DNA of 64,000 nt from Hyperoplus lanceolatus (Eukaryota > Chordata > Actinopteri > Uranoscopiformes > Ammodytidae): positions 14,814,501-14,878,500 of the forward strand of contig CM049413.1 of NCBI GenBank assembly GCA_026929865.2. The letters run 5' to 3'. A program made the position numbers and the translations under genes. Of the stretch, positions 1 to 11,960 are shown piece after piece. Each line of letters begins with the position of its first letter. Positions within the stretch are counted from its first letter, which is position 1. The notes beneath the pieces are model-generated. The model saw only the letters and a program-made list of their open reading frames with translations, was not told the DNA's origin and made no database searches.

Positions 1-880
1 TGAAAGAGTCACAGAGTACAAATATCTCGGCATCTGGTTAGATGATAAACTCACTTTTAATTTCCATATAAAAAATCTTGTTTGTCGACTACGACAAAAA
101 ATTGGCTATTTTTATAGGAACAAAACCACCTTCCCTTTATTTAGTAGGAAAAGGATTATTGAGGCAGTTTTTATGTCTGTCCTTGATTACGGTGATGTGG
201 TTAACCGACATGCATCTCATTCATGTCTTAAACTCCTAGACTCTGTTTTTCACTCTGCTTTAAGGTTCATCACAGGAGATGCTTATGACACACACCATTG
301 TCTTTTATAGGAAAAGTTTGGGTGGTACTCCCTTAAAGAGAGACGTGATGCACATTGGCATATTTTTATTTACAAAGCCTTGACCGGGAAGCTTCCTCGT
401 TATTTAACAGAAATGTTGCAAATTTCAGATGGGCTTTATCAGACCCGCTCCACTGACATGCTCATGCTTTATGTCCCACAAGCCCGGTCTGAGCTGGGAA
501 AGACAGCTTTTAGCTTCAGTGCCCCCGACTCCTGGAACAACTTACAGCAACACATTAAACTAAATACCTTCATATCCTTTAATCAATTTAAACAAACTAT
601 CTTGAATCTGCCAAACTCTACCTGTAACTGTTTTAATTAGGCTATATTGTACTTTCACCCATTTCATTTTAATTGCTGCCACTCTTCACCACTATGTAAA
701 TGTTTCAATTGTTTTTGTTTTTTTTCTCTCTTCACCTGCTGTTGTGTATTTGATGTATTTGCATTGAATATTGTGTATGTATTGTTGTTTTCCTTGGAAT
801 TTATTTGAACTCGACACCATTGTAAATGAGGGTCACCCCTCAATTGGTCTCTCGAGGATAAATAAAAGTTAAATGAAAAA
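1..880 (+). mobile_element. LINE (non-LTR retrotransposon) 3' end, one premature stop
   Basis: The frame starting at base 2 reads as the end of a non-LTR reverse transcriptase protein: a YLGIWLDDKLTF segment, then FMSVLDYGD, and near the end SAPDSWNNLQ, all typical of the region after the RT domain in CR1/L2/Rex-like LINEs. The frame is open from the window edge to TAG at 638-640 except for one in-frame TAG at 308-310. An A/T-rich tail with AATAAA-like sequence follows to about 880. The 5' part lies outside the window. The clade is an inference. A single stop suggests a fairly young insertion, but this copy is inactive. Confidence 0.8.
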
Positions 881-2175
881 ATGAAAAATTTACAGCCATT
901 AATGCGAGTGGGGGGGGGGGGCGTTCACTGTCCTGACTGCTGACTGCCGCTACGGTCTGCTGGACCATCACTGTTTGCACAGTAGGCTAAATAGGAAGAC
1001 TGAGGTGGGGACCCTGGACCATCTAGGGAGGTCCGGGGGAATGCTCCCCCGGAAGAAAAAAATGCAACCTTTTAAAGTAAAATTCATCAATCTGGTACAC
1101 TTTGAGAAGAAAACTGCATGCAACCAGGCCCAGGGGCCCAAGGGCTCAGGGGGGCCCTAAGCCAGAGATACTGATAGTAACTTTAAATGTCGCATTGTCA
1201 AAGAGCTCAGTCACTCATGTCAATAACAGCCTAGGGTCCAAAAAGGAATAGGAAATAAATCATCATGGCCCCTAGCAGGTGAAAAATAGAAAAGCAAGTG
1301 CAAAACAAAAGCATTAGTAGTTATGTCTTATGGGCTTCATAAGGGCCCCACACACATACAGGAATAAGCTTGATACGTGTAAATTATATACTGTTCATAA
1401 AAAGTAGCTTTCCACCCTGTATCTGTTGCAATGGGCCCCTCCATCATATAACATGGGTCTGCAGACCAATCTACTGAAATGTTTTTTACAGTTGCAGAGT
1501 AAAGAGTGCTGCCTGTTTAAGAAAAATAATGTTCCTTCTGCAGCTCAAGATTTGATTTAAATCTAAATTTTCCTCTGAAAGTGCATCAGATTGATGCATT
1601 TTACTCTAAATCTCATAATCCGTCTATGAACCAACTGGTTTCCACAATCTTTTTTATTTTTGCGGGGAGCATGCACAAACATTATTCATAGAAAAAAAAT
1701 GTGGGGTGGCCCCCCACAGGGTCTTGAAACGGGCCCCGATATCGGTAAGACCGCCCCTGCACGCTTGTCGTGCAGCCTGACGAAACGCTGCGCCTTCTCT
1801 CTGCCCGCTCGGCTCTCCATTGAGAATGCATTAGTGGGCGAAACAAACGCCTCGGCCCGTGTGAAACGGCCTTAACTACTGAACGAAGGAAATCAAATGA
1901 GGTTCTGGCATTTTCCCCAAAAAACGGGACAAATTGTGTCCCGGGAGAGATTTTTCTTTTCCCGGGACAGCTGGTGAAAAAAAGAGAACAATTTCGGGAA
2001 AAACGGGACGAGTGGCAACAAGTAGGCTACACACACATTGACAAGAGTGGAAACGAATGAAGGCGGACCGCAGTCGCGGCCGTTAGAAGTGGGTATAGGC
2101 TACGCAATGTCGCCTGAAAAATAAGTGGGTATACGCCGTATACCTGCGTATAGGCTACCCCCCACTACACCACTG
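881..2175. mobile_element. DNA-transposon debris, terminus at about 2030-2175
   Basis: No gene is recognisable. The stretch has G-runs and GGGGCC-type patches (about 1000-1160 and 1700-1760). It ends in CCCACTACACCACTGG (about 2160-2175), whose reverse complement, CCAGTGGTGTAGTGGG, looks like a hAT-type terminal inverted repeat. I could not find the partner terminus or a target-site duplication, so limits and family are uncertain. Confidence 0.4.
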
Positions 2176-2961
2176 GTAGAATTTAAACCAACAGAGCAGC
2201 ACCAAACACACTTTGAAATGTTTTGATAGAGGCCATGGGTGGGGGGGGGGGGTGTATGTAGGGTATTTGAAGAAAAACAAATGTATTAAGCTATACTAAA
2301 GGAGGTCTTAATATAGGTCTCTAGCCTAATACCAGCCCCTCTCCCATCCTGTAGGCTTAATGCACTTATCTCCTTGGCAACTGATGACCATCTGTGGCAG
2401 TCGCTCGAATGTTGTGCGTGAATGAGTGTGCGTGTATTCTGTGTGTGCGTAGCGTGCTGCTCCTTTAAGAACCGGGAAATGCAGCGTATTCGTTACCAGG
2501 ACGACAAGTAACGACAAAAGTCTGCGGTGTGTCTGTTTGCAGCAGCAGAGAGGGAGTATCCTGAACTCAGAGCAGCGGGGAATTGAGACTATCACTTTCA
2601 CGCATAACAACAAAGTGTGTGCAGCAGCGCAGCAGGTTTCATTCACTACACGGAGTTAAGAATGATGCTACTTGACCGACAGTGATTGACTGAAACGCCA
2701 ATAAACGCGACGTCAGACAGGAAGAGCAGTTGCCAGGTAGGCTATGTGAGCTCCAGAAAGCATCGACTTTTGCTTCCATTCATATTTTTGTTTTTACTGT
2801 ATGGAAATGATCATTCAGTTTAATTCTGCAGCTCCGATCTGACCTGCCACCAACCAGTTTGCCCCTTTTTTCAGCTGTTTTCCTGACATTCAACTCAGGA
2901 ACAATCAAATAGTATGGTGGTGATGCTCTCTGCATGAACATAAGAACCAACTATTTAAAAA
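2176..2961 (+). promoter_or_regulatory. mapk15 upstream and 5' UTR region
   Basis: This is the spacer between transposon debris and the mapk15 start codon. It contains a G-run (about 2237-2252) and then, from about 2400 to 2760, sequence richer in CpG than its surroundings, a plausible promoter. The coding exon is preceded directly by sequence with no clear splice acceptor, so the 5' UTR may be contiguous with it. No TATA box was identified. Confidence 0.35.
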
Positions 2962-5502
2962 ATGAGCAAAAAATATGAATCAACAAACGTTTCCGAAGTG
3001 GAGGACAACATTTCGGTGAAGTATGACATCAAGAAGAGACTTGGAAAAGGGGTGAGTGAATTATTATTATTATTTTTTTTTATTTGATCTTGGTAAAGTT
3101 TACTTTGGCTACCTACCCCAAGTTAATATTAGGCCACTGGTATAGGCCTAGGCTATTAAGCTATAATGATTATAGCTACGTATAGCCTAATACACTTTGA
3201 GAGCAGTTTCAGTGTAGAGCCAATAGATTCAAGACAAACATAGTTCTCTACCTGAAGGCTACACATTAATGTTAACCACGTCTTTAAGCCCACTCTGTAC
3301 TTTAGCCTTTAGAGGAATTCCTGAAATGACACAGACTAAGGTTCTCAGTGAACACCAGTGTTGCAAGAAATGGGTTTATTTACTTTGGCAGGACCAACTA
3401 ACTCTGTCTTTTGCGGATCAGCTGTTGTGTGTGTGAGGACACTTGTTCCCTTTGGAGTCCAAACCCTTTGGTTTCCTCTCTACCATGGTACTGGTAACCA
3501 CATGACTAAATGCAGCCTGCTTTCTTTCCATGCACTGTCCTCGGAGACTCACAAATTGCAGCTTTAAGTGGCCAGGTAGTAACTGCCACGTACCACATGT
3601 CATATAAGCTAACCAGCCATACCTAAGGCCAGCAGTGACTCAAGTTACACAGCCGTTCAACCTGTTTACAGTCGACTGGTGTTGAAGGGGTATCCTGTGT
3701 ACAGATGCTTCAGGGAGTCAAACATTAGTGAGCAGCTCCTTTGCTAATTGGCTTTTAGTGATTCATGAAGAGATTGAACAGCATTTTATGATTTTTTTGT
3801 AAAATCCTAACTTCACCAAACTTCCCCTATCCATCCCCATCTCTTCTCTGATCCATTGCGGCCGTCCACTGTCTGACACTCACACTGTCTCACCCTTCAC
3901 GGCTGTGGCTACCATTGAGGACACAAAGGTCATGTCCTTATAAAAAGAAAATCTAGAAACATGAAGATCAGACCAACAGTTTACCTGTTTTTTTAAATCA
4001 AAGTTACTCGTATTCTTTTAAAAGCGCACACTGATACAACATAACTCAGTGTTCCTTAAAATGTGACATATGTTAAGCAAAGAAAAATTAAGAGATCATA
4101 AGAAAATTAACTCCACTGTTCATATCAGTGTAGAGCTTGGGCATATACTGTAGATCATCATGTAGAGAAACTCTTACAAAAAAACTCTGACATACAGGTG
4201 TTTTACAATACATTTTATAATAATCTAATTGGCTTGATACAGCATATAAGGCGTGGAGAAGAGGTGACGGGATTTTTCGTTACCATTGTTTTGAATCTCT
4301 CTCAGGCTTACGGCATTGTGTGGAAAGCAGTGGACCGACAGACGGGAGAGATTGTGGCCGTGAAGAAGATCTTTGACGCCTTCAGGAACAGGACAGATGC
4401 CCAGGTGCATGCTTGTAACCCACTAATCTAAACTGTTTCAATTGAAAAATTGCATGTTGCTTCTACGTTCCATAAACTAACCGTGATTCTCTCTTGTTTT
4501 CCAGCGGACGTTCAGGGAAATCATGTTCCTGCAGGTACAGTGACAATAACAATTGCGTTTGCCCTATCATGCAATTACCACTTCCTCAGTTAGATTTTTT
4601 TTATCCAATCATGCTTGAAAACATTTAGAAAAACTTCAGTTTGTAAAAAAAAAAAAAAAAAAAAAGGCCAACTAACTATGATCATATTCTCTTAGTTTAC
4701 TTTGTATGTTGTCAGTCCAACTACCTACATTTATTCCCTTACTTTCTCTCTTAGTTCAGGCTCTTAATTAATAGGTTAAATGTATACAATATAAGTTGCA
4801 TTTGATCTTTTCATGAATCTACCAAACACCAAACTGTTTCGTCCTATTTAATTGCTTTATGGGTTCAAACATGTTAGGAAGGAATACTGGTGTTGCAGCT
4901 GTTCAGTTTATCAAGTGAAAACTATTGAGCAATGTAAGCAACTGTTGGTAAAAACACTGTGGCATAAACTGATCCATTGATAACGTCTGCCATAACGCTT
5001 TAAATAATGTCCAGTATGGTGAAAATGGCATAAAGAATGATACAGAAGGATACACTCAGTCTGCAGTGTGTATCTTAAGGTGTTGGTGCTTTGGCTACAT
5101 ATTCAAAAGTGTCAAAATATCAAAATAACTTAAAACTGGGGTTTTGTTTTTTCTAAATAGTGTTGTCTTTCCACTTCAACTTTCATCATATCTAGAAGAA
5201 TATTTGGTTGTGAATGCAAGTACTGCACACATAACGATGTACCTGTCTCACTGTGCTCTGTATCCTTGTATAACATTCCCTCTTTATCTGCTGACCTACA
5301 TTCATGCGACCTTGTGGAACTCTAAAGTTGTAATTAAGGGAGTTTACTGTGCCGTTATGTAACCCCTGTTGAAACTTTCCCTTGTTGTTTACGCAACGTC
5401 GACACAGTACCTGCAGGTTTTTTACGGGTCAAGTGGCCGCCACAGTGGACTGCCTGTGTGTGTGTGTGTGTGTGTGTGTTGTGTGTGTGTGTGTGTGTGT
5501 GT

Positions 5503-5544
<42 letters not shown>

Positions 5545-5680
5545 TTCTGTTGTTTCTGTTACTAAAATAAATCTCCATTCTGTGTGCAGGAGTTTGGAGA
5601 TCATCCCAACATTGTCAAACTTCTAAATGTGATCAGAGCGCAAAATGACAAAGACATTTACCTCGTCTTTGAATATATGG

Positions 5681-5736
<56 letters not shown>

Positions 5737-8700
5737 AATGGCTTCTGCTTCACTTGGCTGGCTGCACTGTCTTACTGCTGAGTCCACACTTTGGCCTTCC
5801 CCTCTCTGCAGTCTATCCAGGACTGCACACCAGCATCCCACCACAGACCTCTACTGTTTCTCTCTTGCATTTCATTTTTGGGGATGCAGCTTGATTGCAA
5901 TCAGTGTTTATGTGATTGTAGAAGAGCCTGTCTTCAGCAAATCAATGCCATAACCAGGGTTGATAATCACCTTGAGTGTACTCGAGGATGAATTTCAATC
6001 CAATCATTGATTGATGTCCCTGTAATGGTGGTATTGTCATCCATTGTATTTATTTTTAATTTTTGCTTTGCTGTGTACCAGATACTGACCTGCATGCAGT
6101 AATAAAGAAAGGCACCCTGCTGAAGGACATCCACAAACGTTATGTGATGTACCAGCTCCTCAAAGCTATGAAATACCTACATTCGGGAAATGTTATCCAC
6201 AGGGACAAAAAGGTACGCCAGGTGGAGAACATTCACAGTTAGCGTTGAAGTCATTTACATGGATGGTAATATGAAAACTATTTAAACATAATACAAAATG
6301 TGCCCTGGTTTGGGTATTAGAACATCTAAGCCATTGTGTCCAAAATACTGGGTTTATGTAACCACATTCAGTAACACTGATGCAAGTCTGCAGGAGATAT
6401 GAATTTCTTCACTTTTCCTCTCCTATTTATTTCTGTTGAAACACCTCTTATGACTCATTGTGCAATTTCTGTTTTCATAGCAATAGCCCAGTTTGACCTC
6501 TCTGCAGATATTTGAAAATCAAACTAATATTGTCCTTATGTGATAAATGTTTCTCTTGCATGTGTTCCCCACAGCCGTCCAATGTGCTGCTGGACACCGA
6601 CTGTGTGGTCAAGGTGTGTGATTTCGGCTTGGCCAGATCGCTCAACCAGATCCAAGAGGACAGCGGGAATCCGGCCCTAACGGAGTATGTGGCGACGCGG
6701 TGGTACCGAGCCCCCGAGATCCTGCTTGGATCCACCAGGTATCAGCTGTGTTGTCAGTTCCTGTGACATGTCTTCTGCCTGCGAGAGGCATTTTTTAAAT
6801 AAAGTGTCAGACTGTTTCTTTGGAAAATAAATGACATAGTAGGTATGAGTGTACAGGACTGTAAAGGTAGTGCATCTTGTCTTAAGGTACACTAAAGGCG
6901 TGGATATGTGGAGCCTCGGCTGCATCCTTGGGGAGATGCTGCTGGGAAAAGCGCTGTTCCCTGGTACATCCACCATAAACCAAATAGAGAAGATCATGAG
7001 CACTATACCACACCCCAGCCCAGAAGGTTATTCAAGATCTCGCATTTTATTTTTAGTTATAGGAAGCATTCATTACTATGACATAATTAAATAATATTTC
7101 ATTTTTCAGATGTTCTCGCAATCAAGTCCGAATATGGATCCTCTGTCATTCAGAGGATGTTACTAAAGTAAGAAAATATTTTCTTCTGTATTACTTATTT
7201 TATGTAAACTATACACACAGTACCATAGACGGAACATGTTATCATCATCCCTACACACATTCCACTAACTCACCTTCTCCTTATTTTTTGTTGTATTTAA
7301 GGGGCATCCCGCTTATTTTACAAAACAAAGTGTGTTCACAGGTTATAAGGAGTACTACTGAACATGTAGAAAATAGTTGTATAAGCCTTTCGTGTCTACA
7401 GGGAGCGGTGTAGAATCTGATCAACTTCCTCAAGTAATGTCACTGGAGTCATCAAAAACGTTTACCAGACTTCTTTATCTTGCTCCTCCTCTCTGCTTGA
7501 GGCTACTTAAGCCGTTACTATCTTAAAAAACTGTCTGTGGTCAAGTTGCATTGTTAGTAATGTGAGCGCAAGGATTTGACAAGGTGACAAATGCATGGGG
7601 AAAAAAAAGATTATATCTGCTTCTGCTGCATCTGCTTTGTTCCTTGTGAACTTACTCTTCCCTCCTTTGCCAGACCACAGGTGCCTTTGGAGGATATTCT
7701 CCATCCTTCTGTGCCTTCGGATGCTCTGGACCTGTTGAGACGATTGCTAGTTTTCAACCCAGACAAGCGGCTGACGGCAGAGCAAGCCCTCCAACACCCA
7801 TATGTAGCCAAGTATGAAAGATCAAGAATTCAGACTGGTTCATCAGAAGTTGTGTTTAGCCTTTCCTTTAGCATGATTATTTTAGATATAATTTTCATCT
7901 GCTTTGTTGAACAAATAAAATCAATAATTTCTTCAGTATGCTTCACTGCCTGTGCTAGACTGAAATTAGAGAGATCAATATTTGTATCATTATGTCAGCT
8001 GTAAAGTGGTACTACCATAAACTGCTATGATTTATACTTAAATGTGTTCATTCTCCCTGGAGGTTTCACAGTCCAGCCAAGGAGCCAGCTCTTAACTATG
8101 ATGTAGTGCTGGCGGTGGATGACGATGTACAACTATCTGTGGTTCAGTACCGCAACAAACTTTACGAGGTACAGAATGAGCCATAATGTTTACACAGTAG
8201 ACCATACAACATGTAAATGTATTGAAAAAGTAAAATGTTTTCCTACTCAATCTGACTGATTAAGCCTAAATTTCCTCTTCTTTACTTGTAGATGATGCTG
8301 GAGAAGAGAACTAATCAGGGGATGCTAAGGCTGATCCAGCCAAAGGATGGAGGCTGTATAGGTAGCGGCGACAAACCTGATTTGAAGGAGAAAGCAGAGA
8401 AGGGCCCGGCGGCCGCAAATGGAAATGGGCACGGCGACCACGAGGGTAAAACACAACAAGAAAAGACGGACGAATCAAACCACGCGCATTCACACACAGC
8501 CGTCACCAAACCCAGGTCTGTGAGTGTGTCAATCCCGGCTGCTGTGGAGAAGATGTGTCCATTAGCTAGCTCTGGCTTGGGAAATCTCACCTATAACCCC
8601 ATCACACATGCTCCAAGTATGTCTGAATTTATATTTTGCAGGTTCCACATAGGCCTGGTTATCATCCAACTTTTATCGTGCCAATTTATGTTCGTAGCAC

Positions 8701-9815
8701 AGAGTAAACAACCTCAAACTGTCTGTTCAGATTCGCAGCTTTAGGACTCTATTTTAATCAGGTTAAGTTCTTGAAGAAGCGCCTGTTGTTTATACATTTT
8801 ATATTTCTCAAAATAAGGTATCAAAATAATGTTTTATTGATATTGGTAAAGAGACTCAGGTATTATCATAATGTTTAAACAATGAATTTGAATTTGATGC
8901 CTTTAGATTACAATATAAACAATACTGATGCATATGTTTTACATAAAACCACCAAACATACAGTATACACAATCCCTCAGGGGAGGAAAAACAAACTAAT
9001 TTTTTCCCATCAGACGGTTTTGTTCGGAGTCCGGCTGGTCTTCCTCATTACTACCACTCCACTGCAGCAAGCAGAAGACTCTTGGAAGAGACCAGTAATG
9101 GAAGTGCTACCACATCACCAACAGAGGGCACCAACGCTAATGTAGTAAGATACAGGCCCTCAGTTCACTTTCTATTTACTTTTGTTTTCTTTGCTGGGTT
9201 GTAATATTTGTTTAAGCTTTTATTGTTGGCTCCTTGAATTCTCACCTGCTCATGATCTTTCTGTGGCTCACTCTGTATTTTGTTACATCGCTACCCTCAC
9301 TAGTCCATGGAACAGATTCTCCAGCGTGGTCGCTCAGCCCCCGTGACCCACAGCCGTTCCTTCTCCTTGACCCTAAACCAAACACAGCACAACCCTCTGG
9401 CTCGCAAAGATGAGTCGACCCTTTCCTCTGGGCTATATGTCACATCTGCACGCCTGGTCAGTCCACCGAGCCTCAGGACATGTAAAACTGTGACTGAATG
9501 CATGGATTCAATTTCAGACTATTGACATGCTTGATGAAATATCGATTAAAAAATTAGAATGCAAGAGAACATATGGATATTTTAAAGCTTACTGGCTCCA
9601 TTAACTCTCCCGTTCTTCCCATGCAGAACCAGCGCTCCAGTTCACAGGGTCATGATGCTCGGCCAGCGACGCGCTTCAGCAAGAAAGTATTCCAGAGTAA
9701 CTGTAATGTGGCAGCATCAGGCGACCCTCGAGCCAAACTGGGCAGCTATTCCCAAGCCTACGGTACCATCAACAAGACTGAACTGGACAATCTGCTTCGA
9801 AGCCGCCCTTTATAA
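2962..9815 (+). CDS. mapk15: Mitogen-activated protein kinase 15 (ERK7/ERK8)
   Basis: Atypical MAP kinase; family members act at basal bodies and cilia, in autophagy and in genome protection. Coding exons: 2962-3051, 4306-4404, 4505-4534, 5590-5680, 6082-6212, 6575-6738, 6887-7026, 7110-7167, 7674-7811, 8063-8168, 8292-8616, 9014-9144, 9304-9456, 9627-9815, all with GT/AG sites and consistent phase, giving 614 residues (human about 544). Kinase domain about 20-314: glycine loop GKGAYG 28-33, lysine K50 in VAVK, HRD 143-145, DFG 163-165, activation motif TEY 183-185 followed by [10 protein letters not shown]. The catalytic loop reads HRDKKPSN. The roughly 300-residue tail is low-complexity and ends with a YSQAYGT block (593-599) that I recognise from human MAPK15. 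This tail and the TEY context separate it from ERK1/2 and NLK. The start codon gives the usual short pre-kinase leader. Candidate poly(A) signal ATTAAA at 10464-10469. Confidence 0.95.
5453..5541. repeat. (TG)n microsatellite upstream of mapk15 exon 4
   Basis: A nearly uninterrupted TG run with a few breaks (TT at about 5479 and GAGT at about 5507) lies within intron 3 and ends about 48 bases before the exon 4 acceptor. Confidence 0.95.
5681..5734. repeat. (GT)n microsatellite starting at the mapk15 exon 4 donor
   Basis: The intron 4 donor GTGAGT (5681-5686) runs directly into (GT)n that continues to about 5734, so the splice donor is the first unit of the repeat. Confidence 0.95.
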
Positions 9816-10499
9816 CCAGTAACTGCCGTCATGCTGGTGGCAACATTTTTGTGTGTGTGTGTGTGGGAGAGGTAGCAACAAACCGGATTGAGAGTTAGTC
9901 TTCCTGAGGTCCAAAGCATAAAATGGTTACATAGGGCCACTATGAGTGGAAAAAAGTGTGCCTTGAACTAGGATGTGGCAAACTGATTTGAATTGAATTG
10001 TACCAGGAATCCATGAAAATATGTACCTGTGTAGTTTCTTCTACAGGATTTACCTTAAAGCATCTATCTCAAGGCTGGAATACCAAGCAGGCAAAGAGAG
10101 CAATTGCCTGAAAGAATATGCAGCACGTTGGCACATGGTCTTGTCTACCTGTATCTCCAGAGAGACTGTGTCAACATTCCCATGCTAAAAATTCCTGAAT
10201 ACGTTTGTGTTTTAACAAGAGAAAGTATCACAAACTGAGGGGAAATATGGACTCATGAATGTAATTTTTTTTTTTTTTTTGCTCTAGGGGCCTACACATG
10301 GTACAACTTGCCATGAATGTTCATGTTGATCTACAATATATGTAGCTAATGACATACAGGCTTAATGGTTTATGTACATGAAGCCAGTTGGTTCCAGATT
10401 AACTGTAAAATATGCAAATAGGGGTTATAATTAATTGTACAATGGTGTGTATATACAGAAGCAATTAAAAAAAAGATTGATGTTTTTTAAACCAGTTTA
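9816..10499 (+). other. mapk15 3' UTR
   Basis: Sequence after the stop codon contains no further gene. A candidate poly(A) signal, ATTAAA, lies at 10464-10469, close before the solo LTR. A short TG run is at about 9851-9864 and a T-run at about 10266-10280. Confidence 0.6.
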
Positions 10500-10887
10500 T
10501 GTTTTACGGTGTGGCAGACAGGCAGTCAAGCAGGACCCAAACGCAAGACGTCATAGCAAAAGAATAATTTATTAAGCTCAAAAAACTCAACAACAGGCAA
10601 AAAAGGTCCAGGACCAGGAGCACAAGGAAACACAACTACACAGGGAACACAAAGGACAAGGACTCACCGACACTGACACGAAACAAACCATAATGCACAG
10701 ACAAGGAACAAAGGAACACAAGGAGCATATATACTAGACACAACGAGACACAGGTGTAACACATTAGGGAAGGGAGCAGTAATCAAACAGGAGGGAAACT
10801 TGACAGGACATGGGGAGGAACAAGACAGACATACCAAAATAAAACAGGAAACACCAAAACAAGACAGGACAAAGACAGACCATGACA
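10500..10887 (-). mobile_element. Solo LTR of an LTR retrotransposon
   Basis: The 388 bp element starts TGT and ends ACA and is flanked on both sides by the 5-base direct repeat GTTTA (10495-10499 and 10888-10892), as expected for LTR integration. Read on the minus strand it has a TATATA box (about 10725-10735 on the plus strand) followed downstream by an AATAAA signal (about 10570), the usual U3-R-U5 order. No internal coding region or second LTR is present, so it is a recombined solo LTR. Family unknown; a Gypsy-type element is a guess. Confidence 0.8.
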
Positions 10888-10892
10888 GTTTA

Positions 10893-11640
10893 TGGATGAT
10901 GTGGGAATGCATTCACAATCCTTTTTAAGTAAAAGAGCAAAAAAATATGATATTAGGATGAGTATTACTATTATACTTTTAATGCTTGTGCAGAAAAATG
11001 GCACCTGCTGATAGGCCTCCTATATATTGAATAGTTTCAGATCGGTCATGCTGATGCAATACTGTGTTAGTACTATTTGAGTATGTTGAGGTGGAGCTAG
11101 TGTATCTATTCCAGAAATTCCCAGCCTAGGGGTCATCCCCCTCAGTGTTTCACAAGATAAAACTGAGGGATCATGAGATGATGAATGGTACATGAAATGC
11201 ATTTTGCAACCAAATGTGTGTTCATATTTAGAACTGTTCTCTAGTCCTTTTTTTTACTTGAAATATTAGCTTTTTTTATTTTGCCATATCAAACAATTAT
11301 TTAAAATTAAACCAACTAACAACACTAGAACTGCTAACAACTCATACACGTCTGAAACATTAAAATTGGTCTTTTTTTGAGGGGGTCACTTGCCAAAAAG
11401 ACTGGGAACAACCTTTAAAAAACATAGCCCCATGCAAATCTCTTTGTTTATACTGCACCTTTCCATAGTATAGCAGCAGAAGGCTATTTTTGAGAAGAAG
11501 GCTATTTCTGCTACAGACCCTTTGGCTTAGTTTTGTCTCGTGAAACCCTAACGACGTAATAGAAAACACTGCGTCATCATTATCTCTTATCTAAATGGTC
11601 ATTATGGCAGAAATTGAGACAGATGTCATTTCGTGTAACA
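10893..11640. other. Spacer between the solo LTR and the grina promoter
   Basis: No gene was recognised. The segment around 11090-11180 (CCCAGCCTAGGGGTCATCC) resembles the end region of hAT-type elements, but no partner was located. Confidence 0.3.
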
Positions 11641-11960
11641 AACGGAGATTCCCATACACCACCACGTGACCATGTCGCAATCGAGGTCGTCAGCGGCTCT
11701 CTCGACCCAGTGGTTCAGTGCAGTCTGTGCTTACACAGTCTGTGGTCTGAGCTGAGCCGTAGGAGGAGGAGGGAGAGTTAATGTCGGCAGCTTCTCCGAA
11801 AGAAACACGTTAAAGGTAATGCTGTTACAGTTAGTGTGGTGGTATTATTTGAGTCGTGCGTGTGTGTGTTTTTATTTGTTTATAAATTAGTATTAAATAC
11901 GTGGCTCGCGAGCCGGGGGAATGTAGCTAGCCGCGGTCAGCATCTTGCCCGTCGAACACT
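11641..11960 (+). promoter_or_regulatory. grina: grina promoter and non-coding exon 1
   Basis: This CpG-rich block contains CACGTGAC at about 11663-11670 (an E-box of the bHLH-Zip type), purine-rich GGAGGAGGAGGG, and a good donor AAAG|GTAATG at 11815/11816. The matching acceptor is CATAG|ATTG at 19954/19955, which opens the coding exon 36 bases before its ATG. This implies a non-coding first exon ending at 11815 and an 8.1 kb first intron. The transcription start is not defined. Confidence 0.6.

Noticed and set aside
2326..2646. 106-codon minus-strand frame upstream of mapk15
   Set aside because: No family similarity, and it overlaps the likely mapk15 promoter.
5369..5953. Open frames rich in Cys/Val or Thr/His around mapk15 exon 4
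   Set aside because: These are translations of (TG)n/(CA)n microsatellites, not proteins.
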